This document shows positions 16,958 to 25,877 of a stretch of 47,685 nucleotides of DNA, piece by piece. The stretch's first letter is position 1. Each line of letters starts with the position of its first letter. Source of the DNA: a virus; IMG/VR virus record IMGVR_UViG_3300026186_000003, positions 1-47,685 of that record, one strand, 5' to 3'. The position numbers and the translations under genes were made by a program. The notes under the pieces are model-generated. The model saw nothing but the letters and a program-made list of their open reading frames with translations, did not search any database and was not told the DNA's origin.

Positions 16958-17551
16958 ATGAGAGTGCATGAACTAGCAAAAGAATATAAAATCAAATCAA
17001 CAGATTTTGTTGATATAGTACAGAGTTTCGGCGTTAATATCAAAAGCCATTTGAATTCTTTAGATGAAGCTCAAATAGCGGATATTAGATTCAAAATGAA
17101 TATGAAAGATCATTCCAAGAAAGCCGAGTTGTTGTCTGAGGAAGAAATTGAAGAACTCAATCCTTTGGGTAATATCACACCAGAAGAAACTGTAGTTACT
17201 GATTGGGTAAAGGTTGAGGAAGAATTGAATCAAGCTCATGAAAAATCAGAAAAGATAGAAACAGAAATTAAAGAAACCCTTTCAGAGATGAAAAATTCAG
17301 ATTCTATTGATCCATTAGTTGATGAAGGTGATCCAGCACCAGCTTCTTCTGTTGTTACTAAGACAGGAGAAACCGCAGACGAATGGAATACAAGGAGAAC
17401 GGAAGAAATTGCGGAAGAAAATGATTTGATAATAAAGCGAGAACAAGAATCAGAAGAAATTAGGAAACATGCTGAGACATATAAGCGAGATCAGGTTGTG
17501 AAAATGGAAAGATCTGGTTTTTGGGGATGGCTAAGAGGATTTTTTGGTTAG
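16958..17551 (+). CDS. Protein with translation initiation factor IF-2 N-terminal domain
   Basis: A 197-residue protein. Residues 1-48 (MRVHELAKEYKIKSTDFVDI, then GVNIKSHLNSLDEAQI) match the small IF2_N domain at the start of bacterial IF-2. The rest is acidic, low in hydrophobics and probably flexible, ending in an aromatic tail GFWGWLRGFFG. It is not IF-2: there is no GTPase domain. ATG 16958 follows GGATAGG; GTG 16949 is an alternative. It sits between polymerase and uvsX in the replication block. The tail resembles clamp-binding ends in gp43 and gp55, so it may bind gp45, conceivably as a transcription co-activator like T4 gp33. Role unknown. Confidence 0.7.
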   Translation: MRVHELAKEYKIKSTDFVDIVQSFGVNIKSHLNSLDEAQIADIRFKMNMKDHSKKAELLSEEEIEELNPLGNITPEETVVTDWVKVEEELNQAHEKSEKIETEIKETLSEMKNSDSIDPLVDEGDPAPASSVVTKTGETADEWNTRRTEEIAEENDLIIKREQESEEIRKHAETYKRDQVVKMERSGFWGWLRGFFG

Positions 17552-17559
17552 GAGATTAA

Positions 17560-18627
17560 ATGACAGATTTTTTAAGTGCATTAGTTAAAGATTTAGGTGA
17601 TGAACATACTACTATAGCTGCCGATAGGAAATCTTCGGCAGAGTATAGTGGTACAATTGATACAGGTTCTTATGCACTAAATGCTTTGTTCTCTGGTTCA
17701 ATTTATGGGGGTGTGCCCAATAATAAGATTACTGCCTTGGCAGGAGAAAGTGCAACAGGTAAAACATATTTTGCTTTGGGCTTGGTCAGGCGATTTTTAG
17801 AAACCAACGAAGGTGGAGGTGTTGTCTATTTTGATACAGAATCGGCTGTAACTGCAGATATGATGGAGCAAAGGCAAATTGACATCAATAGAGTTATTAA
17901 ATCTGAACCAGATACTATACAAAAGTTTAGGCATACTGTACTTACTATTTTAGACAATTATACTGCACAAGATGTAGAAGAACGTAGGCCAATGATGCTA
18001 GTTTTAGACAGCTTAGGTCAATTGTCATCCACTAAAGAAATGGAAGATAGTATTGCAGGTGAAGAAACAAGGGATATGACAAAGGCACAGCTACTGAAAG
18101 CTACATTCCGAGTATTGAACTTGAGATTAGCTAAAGCTGGTGTGCCTTTGATTGTATGTAATCATGTCTACGAAAAAGTTGGATCTTATGTACCAATGAA
18201 AGTAGCGTCAGGTGGATCTGGATTAACTTATTCAGCTTCGACCATTGCCATGTTGAGTAAAAAGAAAGAGCGAGAAGGTACTGATGTTATTGGTAATATC
18301 ATTAAAGCTAAAATGCACAAATCCAGATTGTCAAGAGAAAATAAAGAAGTAGAAGTTTTATTGACATATGATAAAGGATTAGATAGGTATTATGGTTTAA
18401 TTGATTTAGCAATTGAAGCCAAGATATTAAAGAAATCAGGAAATAGAATAGAGTTACCTGATGGGGCTAAGCAGTACGCAAAAACCATATACGAAAATCC
18501 AGAAAAATATTTTACATCTGATTTAATGGAGAAGATTGAAGAATATGCAGCTGCAGAATTTACATATGGTGGTATTCCAATTGAAGAAGAATTGGAAACG
18601 GAGATAGAAGAAGAAGAAGATGTCTAA
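17560..18627 (+). CDS. uvsX: UvsX RecA-like recombinase
   Basis: A 355-residue RecA/UvsX family ATPase (T4: 391). Walker A is GESATGKT (residues 62-69), Walker B region is MMLVLDSLGQL, and GGSGLTYSAS is the family loop. It performs homologous strand exchange and works with UvsY, gp46/47 and UvsW found elsewhere in the window. GGAG at 17551-17554 gives a ribosome site; the end overlaps gp41 by 8 bp. The C-terminus is very acidic, as in RecA. Confidence 0.96.
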   Translation: MTDFLSALVKDLGDEHTTIAADRKSSAEYSGTIDTGSYALNALFSGSIYGGVPNNKITALAGESATGKTYFALGLVRRFLETNEGGGVVYFDTESAVTADMMEQRQIDINRVIKSEPDTIQKFRHTVLTILDNYTAQDVEERRPMMLVLDSLGQLSSTKEMEDSIAGEETRDMTKAQLLKATFRVLNLRLAKAGVPLIVCNHVYEKVGSYVPMKVASGGSGLTYSASTIAMLSKKKEREGTDVIGNIIKAKMHKSRLSRENKEVEVLLTYDKGLDRYYGLIDLAIEAKILKKSGNRIELPDGAKQYAKTIYENPEKYFTSDLMEKIEEYAAAEFTYGGIPIEEELETEIEEEEDV

Positions 18628-20008
18628 TTTAGAATCAGCTGTTTTAAGAAATCTTTTATCCAATGAAGGATATTTACGAAAAGTTTTACCATTCTTGAAA
18701 TCAGAATATTTTTTGGAAAAGCCACAGAGGATTATATACAATGAATTGAGTAATTATTTAGAAAAGTACAACAGTACACCAACAGCTGAAATATTAAAAA
18801 TTTCAGTTGAGCAATTGGATACAATTACACAGGATGAATACAATGAGGTGGTTGAATACATATCTGAATTGAAATCTGATTTGGATTTGGAAACTGATAT
18901 AGAGTGGTTGACAGATGAAACAGAAAAGTTTTGCAAAGATAAGGCGCTGTATAATGCTATAATGAAATCTATTCAGATATATGATGACAAGGATCAAAAA
19001 GAAGATGTTGGTGTTATACCAGAATTGGTCAAGTCTGCATTGTCTATTAGTTTTGATCCAAATGTAGGGCATGATTACATTGATGATAGTGATGAAAGAT
19101 ATAAATTCTATCATACTAAAGAAGAAAAGGTGCCCTTTGATTTGGAGATTATGAACAAGATAACCAAAGGTGGCCTGTCTAAAAAAACTTTGAATATTGT
19201 TTTAGCTGGTACAGGTGTTGGTAAGAGTTTGTTTATGTGTCATTGTGCAGCTGGTAATCTGGATGCTGGGAAAAATGTATTGTATATTACATTGGAGATG
19301 GCTGAAGAAAGAATAGCCGAAAGAATTGATTCAAACTTAATGGATATAGCCATGGAAGATCTGCGACTTTTACCAAAGGATTTGTATGATAAAAAAATCC
19401 AAGAAGTAGAAAAGAAAACTGTGGGTAAGTTGATAGTCAAAGAATATCCAACAGCTGTGGCCAATGTAGCACATTTTAGGCACTTATTAAATGAATTGCG
19501 CTTGAAAAAGAACTTTTCACCTGATATAATATACATAGATTATCTTAATATCTGTTCATCGTTTAGGGTCAAGGCTACGGCTTATACTAACAGTTACAGT
19601 TATGTTAAATCGATAGCTGAAGAATTACGTGGGTTGGCAGTGGAAGTCAATGTTCCAATTATGAGTGCGACACAAACTAATAGAACAGGTTATAATAATA
19701 CAGATGTAGAGTTGACTGATACATCAGAGAGTTTTGGACTACCAGCTACAGCAGATTTTATGATAGCCTTGATTAGTACTGAAGAATTGGATGAATTAGA
19801 TCAGATAGCAGTCAAGCAATTGAAGAACAGGTACAATGATCCATTCTATTATAAGAAATTTGTAGTAGGGTTGAATAGGTCAAAGATGAAATTATATGAT
19901 GTTGAAGATTTTGCACAGGTGGAAGTGTCAGAGGATCAGGATGATGAAAATGTAATAGGGCATAATGGTAGGAAATCAGGATTCAATTTTGAAGGTATAC
20001 AACTGTAG
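18620..20008 (+). CDS. gp41: Replicative DNA helicase gp41 (DnaB family)
   Basis: A 462-residue DnaB-like helicase (T4: 475). An N-terminal helical domain precedes Walker A GTGVGKS (about residue 198), Walker B IIYIDYLNICSS and the SATQTNR motif with its following arginine-finger region. It forms the hexamer that, with primase gp61, opens the fork. A terminator closes the replication block right after it. Confidence 0.96.
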   Translation: MSNLESAVLRNLLSNEGYLRKVLPFLKSEYFLEKPQRIIYNELSNYLEKYNSTPTAEILKISVEQLDTITQDEYNEVVEYISELKSDLDLETDIEWLTDETEKFCKDKALYNAIMKSIQIYDDKDQKEDVGVIPELVKSALSISFDPNVGHDYIDDSDERYKFYHTKEEKVPFDLEIMNKITKGGLSKKTLNIVLAGTGVGKSLFMCHCAAGNLDAGKNVLYITLEMAEERIAERIDSNLMDIAMEDLRLLPKDLYDKKIQEVEKKTVGKLIVKEYPTAVANVAHFRHLLNELRLKKNFSPDIIYIDYLNICSSFRVKATAYTNSYSYVKSIAEELRGLAVEVNVPIMSATQTNRTGYNNTDVELTDTSESFGLPATADFMIALISTEELDELDQIAVKQLKNRYNDPFYYKKFVVGLNRSKMKLYDVEDFAQVEVSEDQDDENVIGHNGRKSGFNFEGIQL

Positions 20009-20031
20009 GATGTTGTTGACAGATAATTTAC

Positions 20032-20055
20032 AGCCTCTTTGATAGAGGCTTTTTT
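20032..20055 (+). terminator. Rho-independent terminator after gp41
   Basis: AGCCTC / GAGGCT stem with a 7-nt loop followed by five Ts. It separates the early/middle replication block from the late block that begins at 20069. Confidence 0.85.
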
Positions 20056-20068
20056 CTGCCAAAATTTG

Positions 20069-20076
20069 TATAAATA
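20069..20076 (+). promoter_or_regulatory. T4-type late promoter for the 20.1 kb block
   Basis: Exact TATAAATA, immediately followed by an overlapping second TATAAATA-like repeat (20075-20082 reads TAAATAAT). It lies 26 nt before ATG 20103 and just after a terminator, so the large unknown protein and its followers are probably late genes. Confidence 0.7.
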
Positions 20077-20102
20077 TAAATAATAAAAGTTAAGGAATTA
20101 CT

Positions 20103-22133
20103 ATGTTAAGATATAGACAATTTTTACTATCGGAAATGACAGCTGATCAAGAAACTGATATCATTAGTACCTTTATATCTACAGCTAAAAACCATAATAT
20201 ACCATTAGAAAATGTACTAGTATGGATAGAGGCTGATTTGAATCCAACTACATCAGTTAATATTTCAGCATCAAATATATCTTTTAGGAAAGGTAAAGAT
20301 AGAGTGAAACAGATGGGAACATCTGGTTCTTCATTTAATCTTTTGAAATTATCTTCTGCCAATGACTTTTGGCCCAATTTACTTAAAAAAATAAATGACC
20401 CAGATAAAGAACTTTCTCAAAATGATAAAGCTCTATTATCTTTGTTGTGGTTGATTCAAAATAAACCAGATGTTCCTATAGTTTCTTATCAAGCATCAAA
20501 ATCTGGAGCAGGTGGTGATAAAACAAAGGGTAAATTAGCTAATGCGACACCTTTGTTTGAGCAGGTAGCTGCAGCTGCATTTAGATTAGCTGATAATGAT
20601 GTAGTATCTTTACCAGATGACAACACTGAATTGATAAATTTGATCAGAGGTGTAATGGATGCCGGTTATAAAAATACCGATAGTGGTGGAACTAAATTCA
20701 CTGATGAAAATTGGAATTATTACACTGAACAAACTGGACAAGTAAGGAAAGCTGCGCAAGGATCATTTAATTTTATCAATCAGTATGGATTAAAACCTGG
20801 CAATATGGAAATAATTTGGTCAGATATGAAACCATATTATTATGCTAAAATGAGATCTTATAAAAAATATGCTGTTCCTAACAAAAAAGAGAATACAGCT
20901 GATATGGCCATACTATTTGGTGGTTTGGATATAGGAACATTATTCGGAGAAGATTATCATATTTCCAATGAAACAGAAGATGGATATTTAGAAGTTATTA
21001 ACGTAGAAGATAATAGTCACGCCGGGTGGTTATTACAAGTTTCACTGAAGATTGGAAAAGAAGAAGCTCAAGTAGGAAAATCTGGAAAAGATTATCAGCC
21101 TTATTCATCTATAATTGATCCAAAAACAAAGAAGAAAGTAAGTAGGAAAGCTCTTACTTTACAAGGACTTAAAAAAATATTGAATTTGCATCATGATCCA
21201 ATTGATGAAGGATTTTTTGGCGATTTAGCTAAGTCAGCATATGGTTTTGTTAAACATTCGTTGGCTACATTGAAAAGATATTTAGATTGGACTATATCAA
21301 AATTATCCAATCTTCATGGAAAATTGATAAAAAAAATGTCTACAAGAAATGTCCTAAAACAGTCTAGTTCTTTATTGAGAACATATGCTAGAAGATTGAA
21401 TCTTAAAGAAGAATTTCTTGTAGAGAAAAAAATGAAAGATGAAGATATAGTGGATGCTGTTATGGCTGATTTCCGAGGCCCTGAAATGGTAACGGCAGGA
21501 GCCAATCATGCTTTAGATCAATTAAGAACAACACTAAACATAATAAAGAGAAATGATGAAAACAATAGATTTAAAATTAATATAATAAATAACTTGAGCG
21601 ATGATAGTTCCATAGGATTGGTAGCAGAAGATATTCGATATTTACTTTGTAATACAATTGCTTTTGAAACTTTGAATGAGTTTTATCGAAGTGTAATAAG
21701 AGAAAATGTACCAGATCAAGATGGTAATCTAAAAAATATACTTTCAGCTATAGCTGATTATACAGTGGATATGGGTATAACTACATTGATGGGTGAATCT
21801 TTACTACCTGTTCTCAAATTATATGGTGATTCAACGATTGGCGGTAGTGATTGGGAAGTACTACAAAGATCAGATGTGAAATATACTGATGCAAAAAAAG
21901 AGGCAGAAAAAGGTGCTATAGATATAGGTGGTATAGATATTGGAAGATCAATACAGAGTAAAACTAAAAAAGAGGGAATGGGATATTATACAGTACAACA
22001 AATTACATTGGCTAAGTATGAAAATGGTAAACCGACTTATAATAAAGTTCAATTAAGAACAGGTGGTAAGAGTGGAGGATTTGCCTTTTTCATTGAAGCA
22101 AACAAGCAAGTAAATGAGGTAAAGTTTAGTTAA
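20103..22133 (+). CDS. Large putative head-packaged protein, unknown
   Basis: A 676-residue protein that I do not recognise. It begins MLRYRQFLLSEM, resembling the T4 internal-protein capsid-targeting peptide with a possible gp21 cut after LSE11; a second candidate is KEEFLVEKK near residue 440. No membrane segment or catalytic motif is clear. A Gly/Lys stretch (SGAGGDKTKGK) lies near 140. It is driven by a late promoter and its stop overlaps the next start (TAATG), linking it to another candidate packaged protein. A virion role is therefore likely, but the activity is unknown. Confidence 0.7.
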   Translation: MLRYRQFLLSEMTADQETDIISTFISTAKNHNIPLENVLVWIEADLNPTTSVNISASNISFRKGKDRVKQMGTSGSSFNLLKLSSANDFWPNLLKKINDPDKELSQNDKALLSLLWLIQNKPDVPIVSYQASKSGAGGDKTKGKLANATPLFEQVAAAAFRLADNDVVSLPDDNTELINLIRGVMDAGYKNTDSGGTKFTDENWNYYTEQTGQVRKAAQGSFNFINQYGLKPGNMEIIWSDMKPYYYAKMRSYKKYAVPNKKENTADMAILFGGLDIGTLFGEDYHISNETEDGYLEVINVEDNSHAGWLLQVSLKIGKEEAQVGKSGKDYQPYSSIIDPKTKKKVSRKALTLQGLKKILNLHHDPIDEGFFGDLAKSAYGFVKHSLATLKRYLDWTISKLSNLHGKLIKKMSTRNVLKQSSSLLRTYARRLNLKEEFLVEKKMKDEDIVDAVMADFRGPEMVTAGANHALDQLRTTLNIIKRNDENNRFKINIINNLSDDSSIGLVAEDIRYLLCNTIAFETLNEFYRSVIRENVPDQDGNLKNILSAIADYTVDMGITTLMGESLLPVLKLYGDSTIGGSDWEVLQRSDVKYTDAKKEAEKGAIDIGGIDIGRSIQSKTKKEGMGYYTVQQITLAKYENGKPTYNKVQLRTGGKSGGFAFFIEANKQVNEVKFS

Positions 22134-23389
22134 TGCTATCATTCAAAGAATTTTTAATAGAAGCCGCACCAATCAAGAATTTGCATCTTGAGCATATTGA
22201 GGATGAAATCTTCAATTTAGGTGTAAGGGGTGCCAGAGAATCTATTAACTTTTTGAGATCATTGCGTAATATGCTATCAGGTGATAGTCAAACTCCAGTT
22301 ACGGTGACTGTTAAATTTGATGGTGCACCAGCAGTTTTTGTTGGTATTGATCCTAGTGATGGCAAGTTCTTTGTTGGTACAAAGGGTGTATTCAATAAAG
22401 ATCCAAAAGTGGTTAAGGCAGAGAGTGATATAGCAAATCTTGGCTATAAGGGTGGACTAGCTGAAAAATTAAAAGTAGCTTTTAAAGAATTGAAATCGCT
22501 TGGTATCACTGGTGTGTTGCAAGGTGATATAATGTTCACTAAAGGCGATTTAGAAGAAAAAGAAATAAGCGGTGAATCTTTTACTACATTCCAACCTAAC
22601 ACAATTGTATATGCTGTACCTGTTGGCAGTGATTTAGACAAGAAGATTAAAAAGGCAAATATTGGTGTAGTGTTCCATACTACATATGAAGGTGATTCAT
22701 TAGAAACTATGGGGGCTGCATTTGGGGCCAATGTATCTAAATTAAACAAATCATCAAATGTATGGTTTTCTGGTGTTGACTATGAAGATTATTCTGGATC
22801 AGTTACTATGACTAAAGCAGAAACTTCAGAAATAACTAAACATTTGTCAAATGCGGGAAAAGTGTTCCATAAAATTAAAACTAGTTCATTGGATGCATTT
22901 TTAAAATCACAAGATGAATTACCATCAAGTTTAGTTGGGGCTTCACTTAAAACATATAACAATTCTAAAATTAGACAGGGTGAAAAAGTTACCAATCCTA
23001 CTTCTCACGCTATGGGTTATGTTGGTTATATTAGACAATATTTCGACACAAAGGTATTTCCTAAAGTTAAATCAGAAGCAGGTAAAAAAACTAAAGAACA
23101 ACAGATGCTGGCCATTATAAAAGAAACTAAAAAATTGATGTCTACTATTGTCAATTGTCTAATATTACATAATCACATCGTAGACGCAAAAATGATAATA
23201 ATAGAAAAGCTAAATAATGGTGCCAAGAGATTTCCTAATACATTTGTTAGGACTGATAGTGGATATAAGGTAGTTAATGATGAAGGTTATGTGGCCATTG
23301 ATAAATCTAGCGGTGGCGCAGTTAAATTAGTAGATAGATTAGAATTTTCGTATAACAATTTCAATGGTATTAAAAATTGGGATAAATAG
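22133..23389 (+). CDS. KxDG nucleotidyltransferase/ligase-like protein with capsid-targeting start
   Basis: A 418-residue protein resembling an uncharacterised family (DUF6267, as I recall) in T4-like aquatic phages. K61-F-D-G64 sits in VTVKFDGAPAVFVG, like motif I of DNA/RNA ligases and capping enzymes, where the lysine takes the AMP or GMP. GTKG (82-85), LQGDIMF (129-135) and VVFHTTYEG (179-187) are in the right order for later motifs. The start MLSFKEFLIE followed by AA is the best capsid-targeting and gp21-cleavage match in the window. It may be an injected nucleic-acid-modifying enzyme; catalysis is unproven. Confidence 0.65.
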   Translation: MLSFKEFLIEAAPIKNLHLEHIEDEIFNLGVRGARESINFLRSLRNMLSGDSQTPVTVTVKFDGAPAVFVGIDPSDGKFFVGTKGVFNKDPKVVKAESDIANLGYKGGLAEKLKVAFKELKSLGITGVLQGDIMFTKGDLEEKEISGESFTTFQPNTIVYAVPVGSDLDKKIKKANIGVVFHTTYEGDSLETMGAAFGANVSKLNKSSNVWFSGVDYEDYSGSVTMTKAETSEITKHLSNAGKVFHKIKTSSLDAFLKSQDELPSSLVGASLKTYNNSKIRQGEKVTNPTSHAMGYVGYIRQYFDTKVFPKVKSEAGKKTKEQQMLAIIKETKKLMSTIVNCLILHNHIVDAKMIIIEKLNNGAKRFPNTFVRTDSGYKVVNDEGYVAIDKSSGGAVKLVDRLEFSYNNFNGIKNWDK

Positions 23390-23397
23390 GAGTTAAG

Positions 23398-24654
23398 ATG
23401 ATTGACACTTTGGATATTTTGCGTGATGACAGTAATATTTTATGGACTTTGATAGCAGCTTTTTTGGTATTTTTTATGCAAGCAGGATTTGCTATGGTAG
23501 AATCAGGATTCACCAGAGCTAAGAATGTATGTAATATCTTGATGAAAAACTTAATGGATATATCACTTGGTTCTATTATTTTTTGGTTGATTGGTTTTGG
23601 TCTGATGTTTGGTATCAGTAATGGTTATGTTGGAACTAATCTATTTTTGTTTGATGGTGGTAGTGAAGCAGCTAAGGCAACAGGTAATTCAGTTGGATTC
23701 AATTGGGCCTTCTTGTTGTTTCAAACAGTATTCTGTGCTACTGCTGCAACTATTGTCAGTGGTGCTGTAGCTGAAAGGACAAAGTTCTCAGCTTATTTGA
23801 TATATTCATTGTTGATATGTGGATTGATATATCCTATATTTGGATCATGGGCATGGGGTGGACTTTTTGCTGGTGGTGGATGGTTGGAGAATTTAGGCTT
23901 CTTGGATTTCGCAGGGTCAACTGTTGTCCATTCCATTGGTGGATGGGCTGCTCTAGCAGGTGCTATTGTGGTCGGTGCCAGAAAAGGTAAGTATGGTAAA
24001 GATGGAAAAATGAATATGATCATGGGTCATAATATACCGATTGGTGCGTTAGGGGTATTTATTCTGTGGTTGGGATGGTTTGGTTTCAATGCAGGTAGTA
24101 CAACCGCTGTCGGTGGTGATATGGCCTATATTGCTGTGACCACTAATCTTGCAGCTGCAGCTGGTGCATTGGCAGCTGGACTATTGAGTTGGTTTATATT
24201 TGGCAAACCAGATCCATCATTTGCACTAAATGGTGCACTGGCAGGGTTGGTATCAATTACGGCTGGATGTGATATCATGTCACCATCGATGGCTGTATTA
24301 ACAGGATTGGTAGGTGGATCACTTGTAATTGGTGCAATAATGTTATTTGATAAATTGAGAATTGATGATCCAGTAGGAGCTATTTCGGTACACGGAGTAT
24401 GTGGTGCTTGGGGTACTTTAGCCATTGGTCTATTCAGTAGTAAAGCAGGATGGACTCAATTAGGTATTCAAGCTGTTGGTGTTGGTGCAGCATTTATTTG
24501 GTCATTTGGATTAAGTATGATTATGTTTTTAGCTATTAAACATACTATTGGGATGCGAGTAGAAGAAGAAGAAGAAGAATTGGGATTAGATATATCAGAA
24601 CATGGTGTGTCGGGTTATGAGCCTATCACATCAACCATTTTAGATCATGTCTAA
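23398..24654 (+). CDS. amtB: AmtB-type ammonium transporter
   Basis: A 418-residue Amt/MEP/Rh-family channel, full length without obvious damage. About eleven hydrophobic segments are visible. Pore histidines are H178 (DFAGSTVVHSIGG) and H332 (ISVHGVCGAWG); the substrate-site acid D170, the WFGFNAGS motif (227-234) and the cytoplasmic C-terminal tail ending SGYEP (regulatory GlnK-contact region in bacteria) are all kept. It would sit in the host inner membrane and raise ammonium uptake. AGGAG precedes ATG 23398. It is flanked by late, virion-type genes, so it is a host-derived auxiliary metabolic gene. Confidence 0.97.
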   Translation: MIDTLDILRDDSNILWTLIAAFLVFFMQAGFAMVESGFTRAKNVCNILMKNLMDISLGSIIFWLIGFGLMFGISNGYVGTNLFLFDGGSEAAKATGNSVGFNWAFLLFQTVFCATAATIVSGAVAERTKFSAYLIYSLLICGLIYPIFGSWAWGGLFAGGGWLENLGFLDFAGSTVVHSIGGWAALAGAIVVGARKGKYGKDGKMNMIMGHNIPIGALGVFILWLGWFGFNAGSTTAVGGDMAYIAVTTNLAAAAGALAAGLLSWFIFGKPDPSFALNGALAGLVSITAGCDIMSPSMAVLTGLVGGSLVIGAIMLFDKLRIDDPVGAISVHGVCGAWGTLAIGLFSSKAGWTQLGIQAVGVGAAFIWSFGLSMIMFLAIKHTIGMRVEEEEEELGLDISEHGVSGYEPITSTILDHV

Positions 24655-24657
24655 TCC

Positions 24658-24723
24658 ATGACAGATTTTGAGCTGGCATGTATAATAGTACTAGTAACGC
24701 TCATTATATTAGCAGGAAAATGA
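24658..24723 (+). CDS. Tiny hydrophobic peptide (or promoter-bearing spacer)
   Basis: A 21-residue frame, MTDFELACIIVLVTLIILAGK, reads as a single membrane helix. It has no clear ribosome site but follows amtB by 3 bp. A degenerate, frameshifted copy occurs at 39839-39908. The same bases also contain ATGACA (24658-24663), a 17-nt spacer and TATAAT (24681-24686), a plausible sigma70 promoter for the following gene, so the conservation may be for promoter function instead. Confidence 0.35.
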   Translation: MTDFELACIIVLVTLIILAGK

Positions 24724-24748
24724 TGCAATGCTCAGGTATGGAGATTAT

Positions 24749-25876
24749 ATGTTAAGATATAGACAGTACGTAAATTTAAGAAGTAGAACTTTACCCCTTC
24801 ATTTGAATGAAGCTAGACGGCCAACGCCAGATTATATCAAATCTTGGCTAACTACTAGATCAAAACCTTATCAGTATTGGTTGAGTTCTTCTTGGAATAT
24901 GCCGTTTCCTGTTTCAAAACCAATGATGACTCGACTGGCACAAACAGAAAAAGATGTTGACGCAGCTCATTCTACTAATCTCAATGGATTGCAATCATTA
25001 TTTGATATCCAAGGAACATCTAAATCTATATCAGTGTTTACTAAAGTATCTGACACTGATATGGGAATGGAAATGTTGCAGGGAATAGATACAACTGGCG
25101 GTATAATAGCAGAAGTCAGGGGTGATATTCCATTTAGAGGCACTTTTGATATTTTTTCAAGTCCTGATAGTCAAGGCCGTCGATGGTTCAACTTGAAGCA
25201 ATTTTCCTTTAATCAAGAATTCAAAAGAAAGCATCCTGATTTTTTTCAAGATTATGAGTTGTTGTATAATACAGTGCTTTATACATTTACGGATAAATTT
25301 TTAAATAAAAAAATGATGGATGATTTATCCAAGCTAGATATTTTTATGCATGGAGATGTGAGAAAATATACAGTAGAATCAGCGTTGGCTATCAAGCTGT
25401 TTTGGGTCGGATCAGCTACAACAAGTTCTTCAGGAACTGGCGGTTCTGATACAGGTATTAGAAATAAAATTCGTAAAAAATTAAGTGAAATAGTGCAAAG
25501 AATGGATAAAGCAGAATCCAGAACTGAAGGTAAAAAATTACAGATGCTATCTCAGAAAATAATCAAGCAAGTTGATAGGGCACTTTTCTCTATGACTAAA
25601 GCTTTATTTGATATGGCAGAAAAATATTTTGAAGAAAATATTGTTGAATTTATGGAAATGACTACAATGGGTGAAGGTGTAGCTCTCTATGATGAAGCAA
25701 TAATGGATAATGTTGATGTTATGGCTGTCTATTATGATCAAAGAATAGTATCAGAAGAAGATGTGATGGCTATAACTGAAGGGGATGTTCCAACTGTTGG
25801 CTGGAATGAAGATCAGCACTGGAAAATGTATTTTCAAAAATGGATATCCAAAGATATGGAAAGGAAATATATGTAA
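24749..25876 (+). CDS. ART-like paralogue A, candidate head-packaged protein
   Basis: A 375-residue member of a four-gene family. Shared motifs: H74-S-T76, S95/T98, G117-G118, D134, QGRRW 142-146 and W352-N-E354. The order His-x-Thr, Ser/Thr, Glu is compatible with an ADP-ribosyltransferase-like fold, but this is inference. ATG 24749 is preferred to ATG 24728: GGAG lies 5 nt upstream and the start MLRYRQY matches the start of the 20103 protein; LHLNE21 followed by A22 could be a gp21 cleavage site. Unlike B, C and D, it ends soon after WNE and lacks the following strand, so it may be degenerate. A long Lys-rich helical insert lies between. Confidence 0.7.
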   Translation: MLRYRQYVNLRSRTLPLHLNEARRPTPDYIKSWLTTRSKPYQYWLSSSWNMPFPVSKPMMTRLAQTEKDVDAAHSTNLNGLQSLFDIQGTSKSISVFTKVSDTDMGMEMLQGIDTTGGIIAEVRGDIPFRGTFDIFSSPDSQGRRWFNLKQFSFNQEFKRKHPDFFQDYELLYNTVLYTFTDKFLNKKMMDDLSKLDIFMHGDVRKYTVESALAIKLFWVGSATTSSSGTGGSDTGIRNKIRKKLSEIVQRMDKAESRTEGKKLQMLSQKIIKQVDRALFSMTKALFDMAEKYFEENIVEFMEMTTMGEGVALYDEAIMDNVDVMAVYYDQRIVSEEDVMAITEGDVPTVGWNEDQHWKMYFQKWISKDMERKYM

Positions 25877-25877
25877 T

